From a virus: 44,282 nucleotides of DNA. Positions 39,562 through 44,282 of the stretch are shown here, piece after piece (positions within the stretch are counted from its first letter, which is position 1; every line of letters starts with the position of its first letter). Position numbers and translations under genes: made by a program. The notes beneath the pieces were generated by a model that saw only the letters and a list, made by a program, of their open reading frames with translations, had not been told where the DNA came from and searched no databases. The DNA is taken from positions 1 to 44,282 of the IMG/VR virus record IMGVR_UViG_3300033145_000547, one strand, 5' to 3'.

Positions 39562-39590
39562 ACTGTATCACACGCCGGGCGCGTTGTCAA
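39562..39590 (-). promoter_or_regulatory. Sigma70-type promoter of replication operon
   Basis: TTGACA (39585-39590), 17-bp spacer, TACAGT (39562-39567) on the minus strand. The GC-rich spacer and imperfect -10 suggest a weaker or regulated promoter. It feeds leader B. Confidence 0.8.
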
Positions 39591-39601
39591 GGATTAATCC
39601 C

Positions 39602-39630
39602 AAAAAGAAAAACCGCCCCTCTCGGAGCGG
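39602..39630 (-). terminator. Intrinsic terminator after the 90-aa leaderless gene
   Basis: On the minus strand CCGCTCC, a GAGA tetraloop and GGGGCGG form a 7-bp stem (39613-39630) with one wobble pair, followed by TTTTTCTTTTT. It lies just upstream of the replication promoter and separates the two leftward transcripts. Confidence 0.88.
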
Positions 39631-39710
39631 CTCTTCTCAATAGTGTTGCGTCTCTAACAGGCAGCACTCAGAGTTCGCGCCCTCTGTGGCCCGTCGGCCA
39701 GCGCACCGCC
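39631..39710 (-). other. Untranslated stretch with consecutive hairpins
   Basis: Between the 90-aa stop and the terminator lie TGGCC/GGCCA (39687-39700), CAGAG/CTCTG (39669-39686) and a GTGTTGC/GCAGCAC inverted repeat (about 39643-39667), almost without gaps. This could be a structured 3' UTR or a small RNA released with the terminator, but one stem has a C-A mismatch in the minus-strand RNA. Confidence 0.35.
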
Positions 39711-39983
39711 TTATCTCCTTACAATTTGATACTCCGTTTTTTCTAACCTATAAAAATTAACTTGGGGCGGTAGCTTACACTCTGTCATTGACACATGAAC
39801 GAGAGCATCAAATACAGCCACCTCTAATCTCTCATCGTATATTTTACCACCATGGCTTTGTCTTTTTACCCAATCCTCCCCTTTTGCGCCAATAATTAAA
39901 TTTTTACAATATTTTTTTATGGCTTCTATAACCTCTTCACCAAATCCAATAACGTGTCCTGTAACTTCATTGTTAATAGTCAT
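39711..39983 (-). CDS. Leaderless hypothetical protein, 90 aa
   Basis: MTINNEVTGHVIGFGEEVIEA... starts six bases after a perfect TATAAT, with no room for a ribosome-binding site. The sequence has GFGEEVIEAIKKYCKNLIIGAKGEDWVKRQSHGGK and ends KTEYQIVRR. It has its own terminator, so it is a single-gene unit, more AT-rich than its neighbours. That layout, beside a large control region and divergent from an operon promoter, suits a regulator or immunity-type gene. No DNA-binding motif is recognised. Confidence 0.75.
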   Translation of the reverse strand: MTINNEVTGHVIGFGEEVIEAIKKYCKNLIIGAKGEDWVKRQSHGGKIYDERLEVAVFDALVHVSMTECKLPPQVNFYRLEKTEYQIVRR

Positions 39984-39989
39984 GTTTCA

Positions 39990-40018
39990 ATTATATCAAA
40001 TTTTGTTTTATTTGTCAA
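39990..40018 (-). promoter_or_regulatory. Perfect consensus promoter giving a leaderless message
   Basis: TTGACA (40013-40018), 17-bp AT-rich spacer, TATAAT (39990-39995) on the minus strand. The ATG at 39983 follows after six bases. Confidence 0.9.
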
Positions 40019-40402
40019 ACATCCATAAGAGAGATAAATACCCCTAAAAGAATCCTGTCCCGATATAATGTATGATACCGGCCCCGCTTGGATGCCCGAC
40101 ACACCCTCCCCTTCTCTGATCTCAATTATTCAATTACCCTGATGCGTGATCCCTGATATGATACGCGCCGCGCAAATACAGGGGCGGACACCTAACGCTT
40201 GCCGCCAAAGCCCGCTCAATACAGCGGCCGGATAGCTAACACTCAAGCGATTACACAGCCATGGATCAATTACCAGGCTCTGTTCTCTTAACTACCAACG
40301 TCGCATAATCATTTATATGTTGCAAAATAAGATATTGCGATGAATACAGGGTTTTTTAATATGACGTGTTAAGATAGCGTTAAATTAAGCACTAAATTAA
40401 CC

Positions 40403-40436
40403 GCCTTGATAGTACCGCGCTCAAAGCCATCAAGGC
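40403..40436. repeat. Inverted repeat GCCTTGAT/ATCAAGGC
   Basis: Perfect 8-bp arms (40403-40410 and 40429-40436) with an 18-bp spacer inside the gene-free region. It lacks a U-run on either strand. Confidence 0.55.
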
Positions 40437-40480
40437 AAAAGTGATAACAAATATCCCTGTATCTATCACGCTTCTTGTTA

Positions 40481-40501
40481 AGTATAGATAACGTCTATAC
40501 T
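40481..40501. promoter_or_regulatory. 21-bp operator-like palindrome
   Basis: AGTATAGA (40481-40488), TAACG, TCTATACT (40494-40501) is a perfect 8-bp-arm palindrome, a size and symmetry typical for a dimeric repressor. It lies in the gene-free region. Related CTATC and CATAGATA elements lie close by. The binding protein is unknown; the HTH and RHH candidates are possible partners. Confidence 0.5.
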
Positions 40502-40604
40502 GCGCATAGATAAAAAAAATCCTGCCTCCTGATGCACAGATAACGAAAAGCCTTTGTATCCTTGCCCTCTCTCTAATATTAAATAAGAATATTAAATACT
40601 CTGA

Positions 40605-40710
40605 TAAAAGCAAAAGATAAAAGACAAAGATATAAAAGCAAGATATTAGTTAGTACAAAAAGCGGAATGTAGATATTAAAAGCTATATATAAAAGCTATA
40701 TATTAAAAGC
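40605..40710. repeat. AT-rich TAAAAGC repeats (iteron-like)
   Basis: Five exact TAAAAGC copies start at 40605, 40633, 40677, 40690 and 40704, within runs of TATATA and ATTAAA. The last three are spaced 13-14 bp. Easy melting and repeated short sites suit an origin unwinding element or a protein-loading site. Confidence 0.5.
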
Positions 40711-40910
40711 AAAGAATTAAATAAATAAATATAAAGCAAAAGAAGGTTATTGCTACGTGATAGGTATGCGCGTGTGCGCGTGATGCGCGGGCGCGCGGCG
40801 TTGCCCTTTTGGGCATGCTGTCGGTTTGTCCCGTGGTGGCGGGCAGTGCCAGACGTAGAAACTAAAAACGCTTGTGTTGATGGGCAGATATTTATTTATT
40901 CGCGGAACGC

Positions 40911-40939
40911 TTGACAGATTTTCGTTGATTTGTTATAAT
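40911..40939 (+). promoter_or_regulatory. Consensus promoter of rightward small-gene cluster
   Basis: TTGACA (40911-40916), 17-bp spacer, TATAAT (40934-40939). It is the strongest-looking operon promoter and feeds structured leader C. Confidence 0.92.
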
Positions 40940-40945
40940 TATTGC

Positions 40946-41057
40946 ATGGCCTGGCGACCACCACACACAAAATATTACGAGAGCGGAGCGGGAGCGCAAC
41001 CTGCCAGGTCATTGCTTCCGTTCTGTTCTCTTTTCTCTTTGAAAGGAGAATGTTATT
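40946..41057 (+). promoter_or_regulatory. Structured 5' leader C (stem plus downstream pairing, possible pseudoknot)
   Basis: The expected transcript start coincides with ATGGCCTGGC (40946-40955), which pairs with GCCAGGTCAT (41003-41012) in a 10-bp stem around a 47-nt loop. Loop segment AGAGCGGAGC (40980-40989) can pair with GCTTCCGTTCT (41014-41024), one base beyond the stem, with one bulge. The loop starts GACCACCACACACAAAATATT. Layout matches leaders A and B. A pyrimidine-rich stretch and the ribosome-binding site follow. Confidence 0.68.
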
Positions 41058-41279
41058 ATGAGAATCAAACTGATTAAAGAGAATTACCTCGGAGCTACAC
41101 TACATTCAAAGCTTACTGGTTTTATCCAGTTGGAGCTTGCAGACTGTGATTATGCTACAGCTTGTAAAATAGCTGATAGTGTCTGTAATAACTTGCAGAT
41201 GTATGATGGCATAGAATTACCGAATGCTACTACATTTGAAAAGACATTTGTACCGGATGCAGTTATGGAGAGTGTATAA
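41058..41279 (+). CDS. Hypothetical protein, 73 aa; first gene of rightward cluster
   Basis: GAAAGGAGAATGTTATT precedes MRIKLIKENYLGATLHSKLTG. Compact alpha/beta sequence with three cysteines (LELADCDYATACKIADSVCNN). It is the promoter-proximal gene after leader C. No family is recognised. Confidence 0.75.
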   Translation: MRIKLIKENYLGATLHSKLTGFIQLELADCDYATACKIADSVCNNLQMYDGIELPNATTFEKTFVPDAVMESV

Positions 41280-41462
41280 ATGACAACACACGAATATATC
41301 AGATGTCTTAAAGGCACTCAAAGAATAGCGTTAAGGCAGTGCGGTCTTAAAGACTGTGAAAAATGCTATGATTGTGATAAACTTAATTGCCGTGCTTTTG
41401 TTATTGGGATCGAGAACGCAATCTCAGAATTATCACAATTAGAAATTGATATGGCCGTTTAA
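41280..41462 (+). CDS. Cys-rich microprotein, 60 aa
   Basis: MTTHEYIRCLKGTQRIALRQ starts directly after the previous stop (TAAATG). Six cysteines lie between residues 9 and 37, in the pattern C..CxxCxxCxxC...C (CGLKDCEKCYDCDKLNC), likely binding zinc. The tail is helical (AFVIGIENAISELSQLE). Function unknown. Confidence 0.7.
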   Translation: MTTHEYIRCLKGTQRIALRQCGLKDCEKCYDCDKLNCRAFVIGIENAISELSQLEIDMAV

Positions 41463-41493
41463 CCTAAACTAATCTCTTTGAAAGGAGAATGTT

Positions 41494-41763
41494 ATGCGAG
41501 TAAAGACAGTAACAATAGCAACGTACAATCAGAATTGTTTAAGAGCAGGAGAGATTTGTAGGGATGAGGATATGATTGACACAGTGATAGAAGAATCAGG
41601 CGGTGAGGGCGGATGTTACGGAGATATTACGGTTGAGGTGGGTACGGTAGCAGAACTCATGGACTCCGCCGCCGCCACGACGTTGATTGAAGTCCACGAC
41701 TCTAATCAGATGTTTCGGTGGAAGCGCGCGCGGAACATCATCGAGGAGCTTGAAGCTGTTTAA
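41494..41763 (+). CDS. Hypothetical protein, 89 aa
   Basis: GAAAGGAGAATGTT precedes MRVKTVTIATYNQNCLRAGE. An acidic stretch (CRDEDMIDTVIEESGGEGGCYGD) precedes beta/alpha segments (ITVEVGTVAELMDSAAATTLIEVHDSN) and a helical end. The 23 bases around its ribosome-binding site are identical to those before 41058. No family is recognised. Confidence 0.72.
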   Translation: MRVKTVTIATYNQNCLRAGEICRDEDMIDTVIEESGGEGGCYGDITVEVGTVAELMDSAAATTLIEVHDSNQMFRWKRARNIIEELEAV

Positions 41764-41822
41764 CCTGAACCGTTCCCCGTTCGCGGGGAATGCTTGAGGT
41801 TAAATCTGAAAGGAGAATGATT

Positions 41823-42107
41823 ATGAAAACCGATGTGCACAAACGCTGCACAAACTGTGCAAAATCTGTCAGAATTGATTTAGCTAACGGCGAAGCTGAA
41901 TATTGCCCGTATTGTGGTACTGCCTTGCCACACAAATTTAACGAGCTACACTCAAGAATGTTTCATGATGCGGAAGACAGGGGCTGTGAAGGTGCGCTTT
42001 TGAACGCGCTCCAGTTTTCCCGCAACATGGATGATCTTAGAGCCTGTGTTAAACAAGCGCACGGCGTCGCATCTGAGGGTTTTATAAAACAATGGAAGAA
42101 TATTTGA
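41823..42107 (+). CDS. Zinc-ribbon protein, 94 aa
   Basis: The start MKTDVHKRCTNCAKSVRI is chosen for GAAAGGAGAATGATT upstream. Residues 9-31 form a four-Cys ribbon (CTNC...YCPYCGTALP). A helical part follows (HSRMFHDAEDRGCEGALLNALQ). Function unknown; one of many small zinc proteins in this genome. Confidence 0.72.
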   Translation: MKTDVHKRCTNCAKSVRIDLANGEAEYCPYCGTALPHKFNELHSRMFHDAEDRGCEGALLNALQFSRNMDDLRACVKQAHGVASEGFIKQWKNI

Positions 42108-42128
42108 TTGCGAATAGGGACTATTAAA

Positions 42129-42347
42129 ATGAGCGAGTTAAAGCTTGAACATTGCGGCCCGACCGCGACGAAGCCCAGAGCGTCACAGACTACCATGTTT
42201 GACGACGTGGTGAACGTTCAGCGCGGCGGGGTAGACAGGGAAATCCTGAAGGATTGCCGGGCCTGCCAGCGCGTTTATCCGGGCATGTACGCGGCATGTA
42301 AGCTGAGGCTGCAAAAAGGCGTAACTGGATGTCAGCAGTTATTTTGA
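42129..42347 (+). CDS. Cys-rich hypothetical protein, 72 aa
   Basis: The start MSELKLEHCGPTATKPRASQ has AATAGGGAC upstream; a TTG at 42108 is an alternative. Cysteines cluster near the end (DCRACQRVYPGMYAACKLRL, then GCQQLF). Probable small metal-binding protein of unknown role. Confidence 0.65.
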   Translation: MSELKLEHCGPTATKPRASQTTMFDDVVNVQRGGVDREILKDCRACQRVYPGMYAACKLRLQKGVTGCQQLF

Positions 42348-42361
42348 GAGGAGGTAATTTT

Positions 42362-42553
42362 ATGAAAGCTGTAATTGCTCATTCCTTACACAGCAACGCA
42401 TTTTTAAGGCGCGGTTCTGATGAACACACAAGGGCTTTTTATCCATTTGATGATAACACTATCATCATGCACAGTATGAAAGCTGCGCGAGACCTTATAA
42501 TAGAATTTGGATGTCCGTATGCCATTGCAGTACCGTTAAAAAACATACGTTAA
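42362..42553 (+). CDS. Hypothetical protein, 63 aa
   Basis: GAGAGGAGGTAATTTT precedes MKAVIAHSLHSNAFLRRGSD. It is a compact alpha/beta sequence (FDDNTIIMHSMKAARDLIIEFGCPYAIAVPLKNIR). An upstream ATG in the frame lies inside the preceding gene and is rejected. No family is recognised. Confidence 0.7.
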   Translation: MKAVIAHSLHSNAFLRRGSDEHTRAFYPFDDNTIIMHSMKAARDLIIEFGCPYAIAVPLKNIR

Positions 42554-42587
42554 ATAACCAGCCCTGCGGGGCGGAAAGGTTGAGAGG

Positions 42588-42701
42588 ATGGAGATTCCTA
42601 AACCGGAATGGTTTTTTGCTTTATCTGTATTTTTAATACTTCCAGCTATGTCATTTGCCGTGGGATATGTATTTGCGTGGGTAAAATTCGGGCGGTCTTG
42701 A
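42588..42701 (+). CDS. Small membrane protein, 37 aa
   Basis: MEIPKPEWFFALSVFLILPA... follows GGTTGAGAGG. One membrane segment covers about residues 9-31, with a short basic end (KFGRS). The stop adjoins the ribosome-binding site of the next gene. Function unknown. Confidence 0.6.
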   Translation: MEIPKPEWFFALSVFLILPAMSFAVGYVFAWVKFGRS

Positions 42702-42718
42702 AAGGAGGTGAGCGAGGG

Positions 42719-42949
42719 GTGAAACATTTTATATATTTTGTTACCGACGTTGGTGATTTTATCGTAGAAGGGGAATTGAACTGGTTTTACAATGACGGAA
42801 AAAACAAAAAAGACTTGGAATATCATTTATCATCACCCGGTGTTGATGTATATTTCAGGCCGAAGAATATAAGATCAATTATATTTAATTCGAGCGGGGT
42901 GCGACCGCCACTGGTTTCTATACTTATCAGAACGAAAGGCAGTGACTAA
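42719..42949 (+). CDS. Hypothetical protein, 76 aa
   Basis: The start is a GTG (KHFIYFVTDVGDFIVEGEL follows) nine bases after GGAGGT. Beta-rich sequence with YHLSSPGVDVYFRPKNIRSIIF and PPLVSILIRTKGSD. The frame is open upstream but lies within the membrane-protein gene. No family is recognised. Confidence 0.65.
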   Translation: MKHFIYFVTDVGDFIVEGELNWFYNDGKNKKDLEYHLSSPGVDVYFRPKNIRSIIFNSSGVRPPLVSILIRTKGSD

Positions 42950-42973
42950 CCGCAAGAGCGAAAGGAGAATAAC

Positions 42974-43210
42974 ATGGAACAACTACCGCGCGCTGACAAA
43001 CTGAAACAAGTCGGAAGAGAAAACAGGGCCATGATATGTGCCGTGAGCGGCTGGCGTGCTGTGCCCTACAGAGAAAAACCGGAAGACGAAACAAAGTATT
43101 ACTGCCTCCAGTGCCATAAATGGGTTAAAAACGGTGTCGGACACACACTAATAGATCACGAAATCGGGATGGCTATCATGGGCCCGAGAACAAAAGCGAA
43201 GGGGAAATAA
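42974..43210 (+). CDS. Zinc-finger-like protein, 78 aa
   Basis: GAAAGGAGAATAAC precedes MEQLPRADKLKQVGRENRAM. YYCLQCHKWVKNGVGHTLIDHE (about 42-63) has a Cys2-His2-like pattern for zinc. The basic tail is RTKAKGK. Function unknown. Confidence 0.7.
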   Translation: MEQLPRADKLKQVGRENRAMICAVSGWRAVPYREKPEDETKYYCLQCHKWVKNGVGHTLIDHEIGMAIMGPRTKAKGK

Positions 43211-43211
43211 C

Positions 43212-43511
43212 ATGCCACATGCGAAAGGGCCGATAGCGGAGATTAGGGAATTGATAGCAAAATTAGACGTAATTAACCACAAAACAAGCTTTGATGCAAT
43301 TACCGGGGATGCTCGGAGAACAGGATTGTTAAAAGCTCTCGACATCATCAAGGAGCCGTTCGAGGAGTTGCTGAAAGCGTGTGAAATGGTTGTGCCTGCT
43401 TTCGAGGACTCGCTTACATGGTGTCCTGAAAGAGACAAGTATATGATGATGAAGAAAAAGCTTGACGAATTCAAAGCCGCGATTGCGCGGGGGAAGGGAG
43501 AATCGGAATGA
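43212..43511 (+). CDS. Helical hypothetical protein, 99 aa
   Basis: GAAGGGGAAATAAC precedes MPHAKGPIAEIRELIAKLDV. The protein is almost all helix (ALDIIKEPFEELLKACEMVVPAF, YMMMKKKLDEFKAAIARGKG). It overlaps the next gene by four bases. No family is recognised. Confidence 0.7.
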   Translation: MPHAKGPIAEIRELIAKLDVINHKTSFDAITGDARRTGLLKALDIIKEPFEELLKACEMVVPAFEDSLTWCPERDKYMMMKKKLDEFKAAIARGKGESE

Positions 43512-43705
43512 AATACTATTTCAAAGACTTTGATACCGGTAAAACAAGATTTACTCGCGGTAAATTTGTGGGATTTACGCAGCCTACTGGACTGCTCGCC
43601 GCGCGATATGCAATATTTGCAAGAAAAAGCGACAATGTTTTAGTTCCTGAATATCTTCTAACGGCAAGAACAAAAGACGTATTAAACAAAGGAGCAACCC
43701 AATGA
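43508..43705 (+). CDS. Hypothetical protein, 65 aa
   Basis: MKYYFKDFDTGKTRFTRGKF overlaps the previous stop (ATGA). Basic, beta-rich sequence (GKFVGFTQPTGLLAARYAIFARK). It overlaps the following membrane gene by four bases. No family is recognised. Confidence 0.65.
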   Translation: MKYYFKDFDTGKTRFTRGKFVGFTQPTGLLAARYAIFARKSDNVLVPEYLLTARTKDVLNKGATQ

Positions 43706-43830
43706 ATCTTAAACCTATCACCCCGCAGCCCTACCGCTCGCCGTGGGCCGTTGCCCTCGATATCGCGTGGCCGTTCATCGCGGTTATGATTCTGATTACG
43801 ATAGTGGTAATTGCATTTTACAAAACATAG
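43702..43830 (+). CDS. Small membrane protein, 42 aa
   Basis: MNLKPITPQPYRSPWAVALD... has AAAGGAGCAACCCA before its ATG. A Pro-rich start precedes one membrane segment (about residues 18-39, IAWPFIAVMILITIVVIAF). It ends YKT. Third single-pass microprotein of the rightward cluster. Function unknown. Confidence 0.6.
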   Translation: MNLKPITPQPYRSPWAVALDIAWPFIAVMILITIVVIAFYKT

Positions 43831-43845
43831 AAAGGAGAAAAAATT

Positions 43846-44282
43846 ATGTATCCACAGTTTTTAGAAATTAAAACGGACGAACGAGGCTACGAATATTTTC
43901 TATGGCCGGGCGGAAATGCTAAGATTTACGGCGGAACCATCGAGGGCGGAACCATCTGGGGCGGAACCATCGAGGGCGGAACCATCTGGGGCGGAACCAT
44001 CTGGGGCGGAACCATCAGGGGCGGAACCATCGAGGGCGGAACCATCAGGGGCGGAACCATCAGGGGCGGAACCATCTGGGGCGGAACCATCTGGGGCGGA
44101 ACCATCAGGGGCGGAACCATCGAGGGCGGAACCATCAGGGGCGGAACCATCTGGGGCGGAACCATCAGGGGCGGAACCATCTGGGGCGGAACCATCTGGG
44201 GCGGAACCATCAGGGGCGGAACCATCGAGGGCGGAACCATCAGGGGCGGAACCATCAGGGGCGGAACCATCAGGGGCGGAAC
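43846..44282 (+). CDS. N-terminal part of GGTIx-repeat protein (continues at base 1)
   Basis: AAAGGAGAAAAAATT precedes MYPQFLEIKTDERGYEYFLW, then PGGNAKIY leads into 23 complete GGTIx units and a partial one. Closing the contig at 44168/1 yields 208 residues: a 28-residue start, 24 repeat units and a C-terminal domain of about 60 residues. The variable fifth residue is only W, R or E. Such five-residue periodicity suits a quadrilateral beta helix like pentapeptide-repeat proteins; the motif is a G-T-I-x-G variant. Several units are exchangeable at DNA level, so copy number may vary among phages. Confidence 0.8.
   Translation, partial: MYPQFLEIKTDERGYEYFLWPGGNAKIYGGTIEGGTIWGGTIEGGTIWGGTIWGGTIRGGTIEGGTIRGGTIRGGTIWGGTIWGGTIRGGTIEGGTIRGGTIWGGTIRGGTIWGGTIWGGTIRGGTIEGGTIRGGTIRGGTIRGG
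43931..44282 (+). repeat. 15-bp tandem repeat, right end (coding GGTIx)
   Basis: Twenty-three full units of GGCGGAACCATC plus TGG, AGG or GAG. Reading only the variable residue gives E W E W W R E R R W W R E R W R W W R E R R R. The block W W R E R occurs three times, a sign of recent multi-unit duplication. Confidence 0.95.

Larger units (their letters stand above)
40019..40910. other. 890-bp gene-free control/origin-like region
   Basis: No convincing gene is present; the only long minus-strand frame (40392-40613) lacks signals. Two imperfect direct repeats, AATACAGxGGC...CTAAC, lie at 40175-40196 and 40218-40240, with a third AATACAGGG near 40343. The stretch 40560-40745 is very AT-rich with repeated TAAAAGC. 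A GC-rich alternating purine-pyrimidine tract follows at 40764-40800. The layout suggests a replication or partition control region or a regulatory hub between the promoters at 39990 and 40911. Confidence 0.55.

Noticed and set aside
40392-40613. 73-codon minus-strand frame in the gene-free region
   Set aside because: No ribosome-binding site, odd composition, and it runs over inverted repeats and a palindrome that better explain the sequence.
43926-44270. Minus-strand frame encoding MVPPL/MVPPQ repeats
   Set aside because: It is the antisense of the GGTIx repeat; it has no ribosome-binding site or flanking domain, while the plus-strand frame has both.

Overview
The window is an almost complete genome of a short-tailed (podovirus-type) bacteriophage, in the form of a contig that closes on itself. 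The first 114 bases are identical to the last 114, and both ends lie in the same 15-bp tandem repeat inside one gene. Closing the ends gives a circle of about 44,168 bp and one intact 208-codon reading frame. Portal, scaffold, HK97-fold-type capsid, large terminase, a connector-type adaptor, a propeller-like nozzle, fibres and ejection-type proteins are all present. No tail tube, sheath or tape-measure gene is visible. I see no integrase, DNA polymerase or RNA polymerase. The host is not identifiable. The lysis genes (NlpC/P60 enzyme, XhlA-like holin candidate) and the YadA-like fibre segment point only to a bacterium.

Layout. (1) A rightward cluster of small genes starts at a consensus promoter at 40911-40939, runs from 41058 through the contig ends to 1052, and stops at a terminator at 1106-1132. 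(2) A leftward accessory operon (8302 to 1248) reads from a promoter at 8433-8461. It holds many short, overlapping genes, including DUF1064-type nuclease, ASCH, DUF1643, a ribbon-helix-helix candidate and a protein with an SSB-like acidic tip. (3) A leftward virion and lysis operon (33003 to 8532) ends in a terminator at 8473-8499. In order it carries terminase, portal, scaffold, capsid, decoration candidate, DUF115 protein, two proteins with export signals, fibre, adaptor, nozzle, core proteins, a 1446-residue polyvalent-type protein and the lysis genes. Its promoter was not recognised. (4) A rightward cluster (33150 to about 34820) starts with a leaderless HTH gene. (5) A leftward replication operon (39443 to 34958) carries a replication-initiator-like protein with iterons inside its gene and a DnaB-type helicase. 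(6) A leaderless 90-residue gene (39983 to 39711) lies beside an 890-bp gene-free, partly very AT-rich region at 40019-40910.

The most unusual feature is a recurrent RNA architecture. All three promoters that serve multigene operons with ribosome-binding sites make transcripts that begin at or near a 10-13 bp stem closing a 43-47 nt loop. In each case the 3' part of that loop can pair with the sequence just downstream of the stem, so the 5' leader can form a pseudoknot or a two-state switch. The sequences differ but the layout, loop size and a CAC-plus-A/T-rich loop start recur. The other two promoters place the start codon six bases after the -10 box, so they make leaderless messages. All five promoters have exactly 17-bp spacers. 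This suggests one phage-wide RNA control scheme with two transcript classes. Other points of interest are an ADP-ribosyltransferase-like segment in the putative ejection protein, a repeated-domain insertion in the head-tail adaptor, Sec-type signals on two virion-operon proteins, and the near-perfect GGTIx repeat gene that spans the contig ends.
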